64,000 nt of DNA from positions 1-64,000 of the forward strand of contig CALHQH010000037.1 of NCBI GenBank assembly GCA_938036625.1, in the 5' to 3' direction. Below the pieces are notes generated by a model. The model did no database searches and was not told the origin of the DNA. It saw only the letters and a list, made by a program, of their open reading frames with translations. A program made the translations under genes and the position numbers. Source of the stretch: an uncultured Candidatus Saccharibacteria bacterium (GTDB lineage Bacteria; Patescibacteriota; Saccharimonadia; Saccharimonadales; Saccharimonadaceae). Shown piece after piece: positions 14,706 through 23,030 of this stretch. Position 1 is the first letter of the stretch. Each line of letters opens with the position of its first letter.

Positions 14706-17066
14706 CTAACCCGATACACTTGGTGGTCGTGGTGGTGGACTGCTTGGCGCGGGTCGCGGTGATGTGGGGTGCGAGGTGCCGCTCTGGACGGCGATGGAGG
14801 TGCCGCGGCTAGGTGCTGTGCCAGGGCGGCGTGGCGGCGGGGTAGTGGTGCGTGGTGGGGCGCCCATTGCGAGGCCGCCTAGGCCGCTGCTGGCTGATGG
14901 GCTACTTAGGGCTGACGAACTACTTGGCGGAGGGGGTGTGCCGCTACCACCACTCGGGCTTGGTGGCCCACCAGGAGGGGTGTTGCTATCTTTGCTACCC
15001 AGCTGCGTGGCGGCAGCATTCTTAGCGCGATAACGCCGGATAAGGTAGAGAATAAGCGCGGCAATGCCAACCAAGAGAGCGAGCAGTGAGATAAGTATGA
15101 AGACCCACAGTGGCTTGTCTTCGCCAGCGAGGAACTTGTCTAGGGTGACCTTGCCGATGTGGCGCACCATTGGTGGCTGCTTCTTCTCATCGGGCTTTTT
15201 GTCGGTGCGGCATTCCGACCAAATGGCATCGGGGTAGGCAGTGGCCAGCAAGTACCACGCGGTCGAGGCGACGGAGTAAGCATTCGTCATCTGGTTGGCT
15301 TCGTCGACATTGGTAACGTAGGGCCAGGCACCATTCGCCCCTTGGGAGCGGTACGTTCGCTGGGCGCTGGCAGCAACTTCGTCTTTGTTGCCCGCGACGT
15401 TGTAGGCCTGGGTGACGCCGAATGTCCCTTCAAACCAGACGGTGGGGGTGTACGTGCCGGTGAGGTATGGAGTGTAACCCTGAGACCCGGCACGGCTCAT
15501 GGCAAAGTTGCGTGTGTAGGCTAGCGAGACTTTGGCTTTGTCGTACTCACCAATTGCGTTGAGGAAGATAGAGCCCCAGCTGGAGGTGTCCAGCGCTTTG
15601 GCGTGGTCGTCAAGCCCTTGGTCGAAGCGATTCTCGGCTTTGTTCCACAGTTTCTCCATAATCACTTTGGCTAGGCTGTCGGCTTCTTGGCGGTAGCTAG
15701 CGTCACCGTAGACTTGCGAGGCTCGCTCATACACGTGCCAGAGGTCGGTGTTGTGCTCGGTGGAGTGCCAGGCGATCTCGAACTGCTTGTTGTTGTCATC
15801 GTCATTGATATTGGTGCCACCGCGGTAGAGGCCAGCACCGGGGCCGGATGTGCTTTTCTTAGTCTTGACCCAAGCCAGGGCAGAGCGCACCATGCTGCTG
15901 ACGCCATTGATATCACCAAACTTCTCTTGGTAGCGGATGAGCGCGTAGAGGACGAAGGCGACACCACCAGTGTAGTAGCGGGCCTGTTGGTTGCTGGGGT
16001 CGAGCTGATGGGCACTGGAGGGGAAGGCCCCGCGTGACCGGCCGGACTTGACCTGGATGGTCTTGAAGCCATTAACAAGTTGGTCTGCCATTGCTTTGTC
16101 GCCCGCACCAACTGCCACAAGTAGCGCCAGCGATTGATCGTACATAAATGAATAATGTACGCGATGAGTGCCATAGCCATCCTGGCCAGGTGAGAACTCG
16201 TACGAGCGGATCAGCCCCGCAAGCTGTGGCTGGAAGTACTCAGCGAGGATCTTGTTGCTGCGCGTATCCACCAGACGCAGCATTTTGTGGCCCTTCTCGG
16301 TACCGGGGAAGCTAAAGGTGCGATTGGTGTTGGCAGCTTGCTTGGCTACGAGGTAGGTTTGGTCGGTAATCACGTAGGATTGAATCTCGACATTTTGGTA
16401 CTCCGTGACGCGTGGCCAGCTCTCGCCGAGGGGTTGGCCACTGCTGGCATCGTAGAGACGGAAGCGCCACTCGCCACCAATGCTGCCATCGACTGGCGAG
16501 AGGTCGAGTGTCCAGCTGCCATCGCCCTGCACCTGGGCAGGGGTAACCTTGCCTTGCTCGTACTCGGCATCGGTGGCGCGAAAGGCTTTGACAACGCGGC
16601 TCCCACCAGTGGGTGCTTTGCCCGAGACTTTGCCGCGGTAGGTGCCTGGTACAGATGACGGTGAAGTGACGGAGAGAGGTGTGGGGTTGCCAGTGGCGTA
16701 GCTGCCACTGTTCTTGAGCTGGAATGAGCCCTTTATCTCGCCGGTGTAGTCCGTGCCGTATTGCTTGGCGGCGGTGATAGTGCTGCCATCGCCAGCGTTG
16801 CGGATGGGCTGCATGAGGCCGCGGAGGTTGGCGAGGGCCTTAGCGGCGCGGGCTTTGTCGGTCGGGGAACTCAGCGCTGTAGTCTTGAAGCGCATCGTGT
16901 TGGGGTCGCAGATGTCGGGCTTATCGTCTTTTTTGGTGGATGAGTTGGAGCTGGAATTCGTGGCGGGCTCGGCCATTGCCACCTGGTGCAGCTGCACAAA
17001 GCCAACTGCCAGTACCACCACTGCTGCTACGCCTGCAAACCGAAAATCCGTCCAATATCGTCTCAC
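14706..17066 (-). CDS. Membrane-anchored (alpha/alpha)6-barrel, glycoside-hydrolase-like exported protein
   Basis: A signal peptide is clear: RRYWTDF, then a hydrophobic FAGVAAVVVLAVGFV core, with likely cleavage near VAMA. A beta-rich segment at about 150-230 precedes a helical barrel region containing YDQSLALLVAVGAGDKAMAD, HSTEHNTDLWHVYERASQV and MTNAYSVASTAWYLLATAYP. These repeats resemble six-hairpin glycosidases of the glucoamylase or endoglucanase type. A transmembrane helix (LWVFILISLLALLVGIAALI) lies near residue 680, and the last 100 residues are a Pro/Ser/Gly-rich tail predicted to be cytoplasmic. So this is an outside-facing enzyme on a C-terminal anchor. The start is GTG 17066, ten bases after AGGAG; GTG 17084 (six codons longer) is possible. 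Substrate and exact family are not established. Confidence 0.7.
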   Translation of the reverse strand: MRRYWTDFRFAGVAAVVVLAVGFVQLHQVAMAEPATNSSSNSSTKKDDKPDICDPNTMRFKTTALSSPTDKARAAKALANLRGLMQPIRNAGDGSTITAAKQYGTDYTGEIKGSFQLKNSGSYATGNPTPLSVTSPSSVPGTYRGKVSGKAPTGGSRVVKAFRATDAEYEQGKVTPAQVQGDGSWTLDLSPVDGSIGGEWRFRLYDASSGQPLGESWPRVTEYQNVEIQSYVITDQTYLVAKQAANTNRTFSFPGTEKGHKMLRLVDTRSNKILAEYFQPQLAGLIRSYEFSPGQDGYGTHRVHYSFMYDQSLALLVAVGAGDKAMADQLVNGFKTIQVKSGRSRGAFPSSAHQLDPSNQQARYYTGGVAFVLYALIRYQEKFGDINGVSSMVRSALAWVKTKKSTSGPGAGLYRGGTNINDDDNNKQFEIAWHSTEHNTDLWHVYERASQVYGDASYRQEADSLAKVIMEKLWNKAENRFDQGLDDHAKALDTSSWGSIFLNAIGEYDKAKVSLAYTRNFAMSRAGSQGYTPYLTGTYTPTVWFEGTFGVTQAYNVAGNKDEVAASAQRTYRSQGANGAWPYVTNVDEANQMTNAYSVASTAWYLLATAYPDAIWSECRTDKKPDEKKQPPMVRHIGKVTLDKFLAGEDKPLWVFILISLLALLVGIAALILYLIRRYRAKNAAATQLGSKDSNTPPGGPPSPSGGSGTPPPPSSSSALSSPSASSGLGGLAMGAPPRTTTPPPRRPGTAPSRGTSIAVQSGTSHPTSPRPAPSSPPPRPPSVSG

Positions 17067-17385
17067 TTCTGCTATACTCCTCACCTCGCCGATTAGCCGC
17101 TAGGTATTGCCTGTGAGTATAGCATAACCATTTGCAATATCACAGCATAAGCGGTATAGCTGAGACAGAGATTAACAGAGGTGGAAGGGGAGTGATCGGT
17201 GAGGATATGTGAGAATGAATAGATTAGTTGGTGGCAGCCAATTTTTGGCCTTGGTGCTGGTGGGCCGAGACCGACGAGAGGTTGAGCCTGGCAAATATTC
17301 CATCGACAAGACAGTCTAGCAGGCTGCGGTAAGTTGCAGGGTCTAGGCACTACATAGACCAGTGATCCTTGGGCGATGCTCGCGT
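17067..17385 (+). other. Divergent intergenic region
   Basis: It holds the minus-strand promoter of the glycosidase-like gene (a TATACT-like -10 near 17118-17125) and, at its right end, the promoter of the gene at 17421. A 34-codon open stretch at about 17216-17320 (MNRLVGGSQFLALVLVG and on) has no good ribosome binding site and is not called. Confidence 0.4.
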
Positions 17386-17414
17386 TTGACATTCCTCGCT
17401 GCATGGCGCACAAT
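17386..17414 (+). promoter_or_regulatory. Sigma70-type promoter giving a leaderless mRNA
   Basis: TTGACA (17386-17391), a 17-base spacer and CACAAT (17409-17414), then exactly six bases to ATG 17421. The predicted transcription start coincides with the A of the start codon. This decides the start of the downstream gene. Confidence 0.75.
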
Positions 17415-17420
17415 CGGTGT

Positions 17421-19274
17421 ATGAGAATGACACGCGTGATATCTGCGATTGGTGTCTGCTTGGTGCTGCTGGGCACCGCGCTCGGGGCAGTGCCAATGCA
17501 GGCCGATACATCGGTACGAGCCTATTCATCATCGAGCAGCAAGAGTAGCAAAGATAACTTCACCATTACCAAATATGCGGTCGATATGGAGCTCGGGCGC
17601 GACAGCGAGAAACGCTCCACCCTCAAAACAAAGCTCACCATTACAGCAAACTTCCCGCCAGAGCAGAACCATGGCCTGGCACCAGAGTTCGTTACGCGAT
17701 ACAAAGGCCACCACACGAGCTTTGCGCTTGGCTCGGTGCAGGATGAGCATGGTAATGATTATGAGTATAGTTGGTCGGGTGACACTCTGCGCATTGGCAA
17801 CAAAGACACCTACGTCTCGGGTAGCAAGACGTATGTCATTACCTACACCCAGCGCGATGTGACGTGGAACTATGGCGACACGCAAAAGAATGAATTCTAC
17901 TGGGATGTGATTGGCACATCGTGGCGCGTGCCCATTAGCAATGCCACCGCCACGCTCAAGCTCAGCCCCGAGCTTGCCGCCATCAGCCGGACGACACCAC
18001 AGTGTTACACTGGCAAGCAAGGGAGCCGCACCACCTGCACTGTCACGTCACCGAGTGTCGACACCATAACTGCCTCAGTGGGTTACCTCGCGCCATATGC
18101 TGGCATGACGCTGGCAGTAGGCTTCCCGCAGGGGACGTTTGCGGAGTATAAAAAGACGCCCGGGGAGGTGTTCCAAGAGCGGTTGGAGGCGTTCCTTCCA
18201 CTCATATTCTTTGTGAGTATGTTGGTGCTGGGGTTGGTCTCAAGCTTAGTGTATTGGCTCTATCAGCGGGCGATTGGCCGGAGCAAGGAGCTAGGGACGA
18301 TTGTGCCAGAATACCTGCCACCACCGAGCACAAGTGTGACAACAGCAGCGGAGATCGTGCGGCCATTCCGGATGGTGAAGGGCTCGGCTATGGCAGCGCA
18401 GATGATCGACTGGGCGGTGCGGCACTACATTCGTTTGATTGAGGTCAAGCCCAAGACGTTCTTCTCGCGGGCGCAGTACAAGCTCGAGGTTGTCAAGGAT
18501 GTCAGCAGCCTCCACCCTGAGGAGCAAGAGATCCTGGGCGATATCTTTGGTCACCTGCCTGCGGTGGGAGAGCGCATCAACCTCAAGACGCTGCGCAACA
18601 ATACCTCCTATGCCTTTCGCCTGAGTGATAATGCCAAGAAGCTCGATAATCTTATCGACCACACATACAAGTTGCGCGACACAAGCCGGAAGGGCACACG
18701 GGGCTTCCGCATCCTTGCAGGTGTGCTGGGTGCCTTGGTGTTGGTACTGTGTGCAGCCACGATGTTTGTGCCATTCCTCAGCGGGCTGCAGTTCCTCTTC
18801 TTCCCGGGGGTCTTCATTGTGATTATCATTGGTAAGCTGGGCTTTGCTAAGCCACTGTCGGACAAAGGGCTGGCATTGCGCCGCTACCTGCTGGGGCTCA
18901 AGATGTATATCCGCTACGCCGAGGCCGACCGCCTACGCCTGCTGCAGAGCCCTGAGACTGCCGAGAAGGTGGATATTGGCGACCACGCTCAGCTCGTCAA
19001 ACTCTACGAGCGGGTCTTGCCCTATGCTGTGCTCTTTGGCCAAGAGAAGCAGTGGAGCCAGCAGCTGGGGCAGTATTATGAGGAAGTGGGCACCCAGCCC
19101 GATTGGTACGCTGGCCACGGTGCCTTCAATGCAGCGATGTTTGTCTCGAGCATGAGTAGCCTGTCGAGCTCTACCTCTGTGGGTTCAAGTGATTTCTCGT
19201 CATCGAGCGGTGGCTCGACTGGTGGTGGCTTCTCTGGCGGCGGCGGTGGTGGCGGAGGCGGTGGCGGGTGGTAA
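17421..19274 (+). CDS. DUF2207-type membrane protein with Ser/Gly-rich tail
   Basis: The protein starts MRMTRVISAIGVCLVLLGTA, a signal peptide ending near VPMQADTS. A large extracytoplasmic beta domain follows (about residues 45-245; TKLTITANFPPEQNHGLAPE, YTQRDVTWNYGDTQKNEFYW). The NEFYWD and PFR/V-type motifs, then two or three transmembrane segments, match the predicted DUF2207 (YciQ-like) family. The domain between the membrane segments is cytoplasmic and includes an LHPEEQEILGDIF motif. The C-terminus has the characteristic SSGGSTGGGFSGGGGG run ending GGW. Function is unknown; a role in the envelope is inferred from topology. Longer upstream starts (17376) are excluded by the promoter, which lies inside them. 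Confidence 0.85.
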   Translation: MRMTRVISAIGVCLVLLGTALGAVPMQADTSVRAYSSSSSKSSKDNFTITKYAVDMELGRDSEKRSTLKTKLTITANFPPEQNHGLAPEFVTRYKGHHTSFALGSVQDEHGNDYEYSWSGDTLRIGNKDTYVSGSKTYVITYTQRDVTWNYGDTQKNEFYWDVIGTSWRVPISNATATLKLSPELAAISRTTPQCYTGKQGSRTTCTVTSPSVDTITASVGYLAPYAGMTLAVGFPQGTFAEYKKTPGEVFQERLEAFLPLIFFVSMLVLGLVSSLVYWLYQRAIGRSKELGTIVPEYLPPPSTSVTTAAEIVRPFRMVKGSAMAAQMIDWAVRHYIRLIEVKPKTFFSRAQYKLEVVKDVSSLHPEEQEILGDIFGHLPAVGERINLKTLRNNTSYAFRLSDNAKKLDNLIDHTYKLRDTSRKGTRGFRILAGVLGALVLVLCAATMFVPFLSGLQFLFFPGVFIVIIIGKLGFAKPLSDKGLALRRYLLGLKMYIRYAEADRLRLLQSPETAEKVDIGDHAQLVKLYERVLPYAVLFGQEKQWSQQLGQYYEEVGTQPDWYAGHGAFNAAMFVSSMSSLSSSTSVGSSDFSSSSGGSTGGGFSGGGGGGGGGGGW

Positions 19275-19336
19275 AATATCCTGCTTTGCTTGCTTCAGTA
19301 CGCATCTACCATTCAGTCTTTCTTCTGCAAAAACAA

Positions 19337-19369
19337 AGAAGCGGCCATCCTCTCGTCGTGGTCGCTTCT
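19337..19369 (-). terminator. Stem-loop with T-tract on the minus strand
   Basis: An 11-position stem (AGAAGCGGCCA with TGGTCGCTTCT, one G-T) has TTGTTTTTGC on the minus-strand side and no T-tract on the plus side. It may end antisense transcription coming from 19.5 kb, or serve as a 3' hairpin of the plus-strand gene. Confidence 0.45.
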
Positions 19370-19567
19370 GAGTGCAAGAGTGAAAACAGGTCGGCCACAA
19401 ACATAGCCCACCAACCATGCTCAAACTGAACCCGGATTAATTACTTAACCCAAGAGTACGATGATCAGATTGAGAATGAGCCCTATGACGCTACATTCTG
19501 CAATTTCCGGCTTGGTGCTTTGTGGCGAACTTGGTATACTTGGTACGAGACATAAGGAAAACACATT

Positions 19568-20401
19568 ATGGATTGGCTTCATATTATTATTCTTGGCATT
19601 GTCGAGGGAATTACCGAGTTTTTGCCCATCTCGAGTACGGGCCACTTGATGCTGGCAGAGAAGTTGCTGGGCTACTCGGTGAGCGACCCGGGGCTTGTCG
19701 CCTTTACGGCGGTGGTGCAGATTGGGGCGATTGCTGCGGCGATTGTCTATTTCTGGCAGGATATTTGGCGCATTGCCTCGGCGTGGTGTGCTGGCGTGGT
19801 AAATCCGCGGGCGCGGACGTTTCACTATCGAATGGGATGGTACGTCATCATTGGCTCGCTGCCGATTGCAGTGGTGGGGCTACTCCTGAAGGACACGATC
19901 GAGACGGTGCTGCGCGGCCTGTGGTTTGTGGCGGCTGGGCTGATGGTGTGGAGCATTGTACTGTTTTTGGCTGACCGCCGGGGGCGCGAGACACGCCATG
20001 AGCGCAACCTCACCTGGCGTGATGCTATGGCAATGGGCCTGATGCAGTGCCTGTCGCTCATTCCGGGGGTGTCGCGCTCGGGGGCGACGATTGCCTCGGG
20101 GCTATTCCGCGATATCGACCGCACCACTGCCACGCGGATGAGTTTCTTCCTGGGGATTCCGGCATTGATGGCAGCTGGTGGGCTGGAGGCCGTGACGCAG
20201 TCGCAGCAGATTGGCCGCTTAATTGGTTGGCCACAGATGATACTGGGGATTATCATATCCTTTGTGGTGGGGTATGTGGCGATCTCGTGGCTGCTGCGCT
20301 TTGTCTCGAGTAATTCATTTGATAAGTTCGTCGCTTACCGCTTGGTGCTGAGTACACTACTCATCATCCTGCTTGCGGTGGGTGCGTTGGCACCAGTGTA
20401 A
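19568..20401 (+). CDS. uppP: Undecaprenyl-diphosphate phosphatase
   Basis: UppP (BacA) removes one phosphate from undecaprenyl diphosphate to recycle the C55 carrier, and gives bacitracin resistance when abundant. The first signature GIVEGITEFLPISSTGHLML (conserved Glu and Ser) begins about residue 10, and the second, LIPGVSRSGATIASGLFRDI with the conserved PGxSRSG, lies in the middle. Seven or eight membrane segments are visible in 277 residues, the normal size. AAGGAAAA lies before ATG 19568, and a TATACT -10 lies about 28 bases upstream, so this gene does have a leader. It completes the carrier cycle with uppS at 6385. Confidence 0.97.
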   Translation: MDWLHIIILGIVEGITEFLPISSTGHLMLAEKLLGYSVSDPGLVAFTAVVQIGAIAAAIVYFWQDIWRIASAWCAGVVNPRARTFHYRMGWYVIIGSLPIAVVGLLLKDTIETVLRGLWFVAAGLMVWSIVLFLADRRGRETRHERNLTWRDAMAMGLMQCLSLIPGVSRSGATIASGLFRDIDRTTATRMSFFLGIPALMAAGGLEAVTQSQQIGRLIGWPQMILGIIISFVVGYVAISWLLRFVSSNSFDKFVAYRLVLSTLLIILLAVGALAPV

Positions 20402-20613
20402 TTTCTCCATAGCTTGTTTTCAGACTTGCCTTCACATCCATCCTATTGAGCAGAAGGGGCAACAGTTCACACGCAAGAATTTTTTGACTCAGCCTTGGTA
20501 GAATGTTGCTTCTGAAGCGCTAGAAAAAGCATTACAATATTGTTCACTTCGTTTGCTCTCGCCGGGCGATTGCGGTATAATTGCTATTAACATTAGCAGC
20601 TTATGGAGGCGCA

Positions 20614-21456
20614 ATGATCGAAATAAAAAACATTACAAAAGTCTATGGCAAGAAGAAAAACACCTTCACCGCCCTCAAGGACGTAAGCCTTGCAATTGAG
20701 GAGGGGTCGAGCGTAGCAGTGCTGGGCAAGTCGGGCTCGGGCAAGTCTACACTGATGCACGCTATCTCTGGCCTGGATAAGCCGCAGCAGGGCGAGGTGA
20801 TCATCAATGGTGAGGATATCTTGCGGCTCAAGCGCAAGGCAACCGACCGCTTTCGAGCGCGGACGATGGGCTTCATCTTCCAGAGTTTCTTTGTGGAGGG
20901 CGGCGAGAGCTGCTATGACAATGTGAGTCTGTCGCTCGAGACCGCAGGTGTGCCGCGCAGTCAGCGCAAGCGGCGTATCGTGGCGGCGCTCGAGGCGGTT
21001 GGCTTGGAAGATAAGATCAAAGCACGGGCCAAGGACCTCAGTGGTGGGCAAAAGCAGCGCCTAGCGATCGCTCGAGCAATTGCTGCTGAGCCGCAGATTC
21101 TCTTTGCCGACGAGCCGACGGGTAATCTCGACTCAGCGACCTCTGCGGTGGTAGAAGACCTGCTCTTCAATTACGCTAAGGAGCATGGTGCCACGCTCAT
21201 CATCGTCACACACGACGAGGATCTTGCACAGCGCTGCCAGCGTATTATTCGTATCAAAGATGGAGTGATTGACCATGACAGCGCTATAGATGATAAGGCA
21301 ACAGTCTCTCCTAAGGTTAAAAAAGCGCCAACTCGTCGCCCAGCCAAAGCTACAGCACCTGCCACGCAGCCCAAGAAAACAACGAAAAAAGCGATGAGCA
21401 CCACCACAAAAGCCAAATCCACAACCACCAAGCCAACACCAAGGAGGGCAGACTAA
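20614..21456 (+). CDS. ABC transporter ATP-binding protein (MacB/LolD-like) with Lys/Thr-rich tail
   Basis: This is the nucleotide-binding subunit of a MacB-type transporter. Motifs are Walker [20 protein letters not shown]-loop [10 protein letters not shown], signature [16 protein letters not shown], Walker [14 protein letters not shown] and the switch His in [12 protein letters not shown]. The domain ends near residue 225. A tail of about 55 residues follows, made of Lys, Thr, Pro and Ala ([20 protein letters not shown] and on), not found in typical LolD/MacB and probably disordered. The start at 20614 follows GGAGG. A -10 (GGTATAATT) near 20575 gives a short leader. The permease starts three bases after the stop, so the pair is one operon. 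Confidence 0.93.
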   Translation: MIEIKNITKVYGKKKNTFTALKDVSLAIEEGSSVAVLGKSGSGKSTLMHAISGLDKPQQGEVIINGEDILRLKRKATDRFRARTMGFIFQSFFVEGGESCYDNVSLSLETAGVPRSQRKRRIVAALEAVGLEDKIKARAKDLSGGQKQRLAIARAIAAEPQILFADEPTGNLDSATSAVVEDLLFNYAKEHGATLIIVTHDEDLAQRCQRIIRIKDGVIDHDSAIDDKATVSPKVKKAPTRRPAKATAPATQPKKTTKKAMSTTTKAKSTTTKPTPRRAD

Positions 21457-21458
21457 CC

Positions 21459-22814
21459 ATGAAGACGACTGATATCATTCGCCGCGCTGGCCGCAACCTG
21501 CGCCGCGCCAAGATGCGTACCCTGCTTACCAGTATCGCTATCGCGGTGGGCGGCTTCGCCATTATGGCGAGCTTGATGGCGGGCGAGGGTGCACGCCAGT
21601 ATATTGATCGGCTGATTAGCAGTAATATTGATGCCAAGGCGGTGTTTGTCGTTAAAGATAAGCGACTCATCGGGGCACAATCGGGCCAACAGGCTGACCT
21701 GCGTGAGTATAATCCTGATAGTATCAACCGCTATGGTAATGATTATAAAGCCCTAACCCAAAAAGACATCGACAAGCTGGCGGCCCGCACCGACCTCGAG
21801 AAGGTGAGGCCAGTCTATCAGCTCCAGCCCAAATATGTAAGCTTTGCAGCCAAGAAAGACAAGAAATACAGCAGTGATGTGAGTGTCTTTGATGGTGCTC
21901 TCGCGGCCGAAGTCGTGGCGGGTAAGCAGCTGGGCAAGGGTACTGAGCTCGTGGCTGGCGAAGCCGTCATCCCTGAGAGCTATGCCGAGACGCTCGGGCA
22001 ATCACCTGCCCAAATGGTGGGTAAGCAGCTGACTGTCACAGTGGTGCAAATGCCACAGAAGATCGACGAAGCGATGCTTGGCCAGGTCTTTGCTGAGAAG
22101 GGGCAGGCTGGGGTGAATGAGCTGATTAATGGCAAGGAGCTGCACAAGACCTTCACCATTGCGGCCGTGACGCGCAAATCGGCCGACCAAACCCAAGCAA
22201 TGCGCGGCATTGGGATTAATGCCAAAGTAGCCCGCGAGCTGAGTGACTACAGCACCAAGGGTACGAGCCAATACCAAAAGTACATGTCTGCCACCGCGGT
22301 TGCCAAGCAGGATGCCGAGGCTGCCAAGAAGTCCCTCGAGAAAGATGGCTACGCTGCAGCTACTGCCAAGGATCTGCAGCAGACACTCTTTCGCTTTGTC
22401 GATATCTTGCAAGGGGTTGTGCTGGGCTTTGGTGCGCTGGCACTGATTGTGAGTATTTTTGGCATTGTCAACACGCAGTACATCTCGGTGTTGGAGCGGA
22501 CGCAGCAGATTGGCCTGATGAAGGCACTCGGTGCGAGTCGGCGCGATATTGGCCGCTTGTTCCGCTACGAGGCAGCCTGGGTAGGTCTGTTGGGTGGTGC
22601 GCTGGGTGTGCTAGGCGCGTGGGGTGCTGGTGTGGCGCTCAACCCGGTGATTTCGGAGAAGCTCGGCTTTGGCGATCATAAGCTCCTCGTCTTTGTACCA
22701 GAGCATGCTGCTGCGGTGGTGGCTGGCCTGATGCTGGTGGCAATCATTGCTGGCTGGCTGCCAAGCCGCAAGGCTGCCAAGCTTGACCCAATCGAAGCAC
22801 TGCGCACAGAGTAA
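21459..22814 (+). CDS. MacB/FtsX-type ABC transporter permease
   Basis: The partner of the ATPase at 20614. An N-terminal transmembrane helix (RTLLTSIAIAVGGFAIMASL) is followed by a large extracytoplasmic MacB-PCD domain (about residues 45-300). The three C-terminal helices of the FtsX domain follow, with the typical motifs FGIVNTQYISVLERTQQIGL and MKALGASRRDIGRLF. Such transporters use ATP to move lipids, peptides or proteins mechanically rather than by alternating access. No outer-membrane or membrane-fusion partner is nearby, which fits a single-membrane organism. It ends at GWLPSRKAAKLDPIEALRTE, the standard terminal motif, then a strong terminator. Confidence 0.93.
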   Translation: MKTTDIIRRAGRNLRRAKMRTLLTSIAIAVGGFAIMASLMAGEGARQYIDRLISSNIDAKAVFVVKDKRLIGAQSGQQADLREYNPDSINRYGNDYKALTQKDIDKLAARTDLEKVRPVYQLQPKYVSFAAKKDKKYSSDVSVFDGALAAEVVAGKQLGKGTELVAGEAVIPESYAETLGQSPAQMVGKQLTVTVVQMPQKIDEAMLGQVFAEKGQAGVNELINGKELHKTFTIAAVTRKSADQTQAMRGIGINAKVARELSDYSTKGTSQYQKYMSATAVAKQDAEAAKKSLEKDGYAAATAKDLQQTLFRFVDILQGVVLGFGALALIVSIFGIVNTQYISVLERTQQIGLMKALGASRRDIGRLFRYEAAWVGLLGGALGVLGAWGAGVALNPVISEKLGFGDHKLLVFVPEHAAAVVAGLMLVAIIAGWLPSRKAAKLDPIEALRTE

Positions 22815-22838
22815 TCTGCATAGCTACGAAGAGTCTCA

Positions 22839-22873
22839 AGCCCGCTTTGCTGTGGTAGGCAAAGCGGGCTTTT
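22839..22873 (+). terminator. Terminator of the ABC transporter operon
   Basis: A perfect 12-bp stem (AGCCCGCTTTGC with GCAAAGCGGGCT, 22839-22850 with 22859-22870) is followed by TTT. Confidence 0.88.
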
Positions 22874-23030
22874 GGCTAGCTCAGAGAGGTGCTAGCATAA
22901 ACCTAACAGAGATAGAGCAAGAGAATCGACCCCAAAATAGCCAAGCCTCGAAGGCCGAGAAGCTATTCCTCTTTAATTTTATAACGCTTGTGCTATAATC
23001 AGACAAAAGGGTATAAATAGGGGTATAGCT

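Noticed and set aside
17216..17320. 34-codon open stretch MNRLVGGSQFLALVLVG... in the divergent intergenic region
   Set aside because: No proper ribosome binding site, no terminator, and it lies between two opposite promoters; length is within chance.
20400..20580. Intergenic segment with CAATATTGTTCACTTCG, similar to a segment near 36050
   Set aside because: The shared part is short, with no paired structure; treated as chance similarity.
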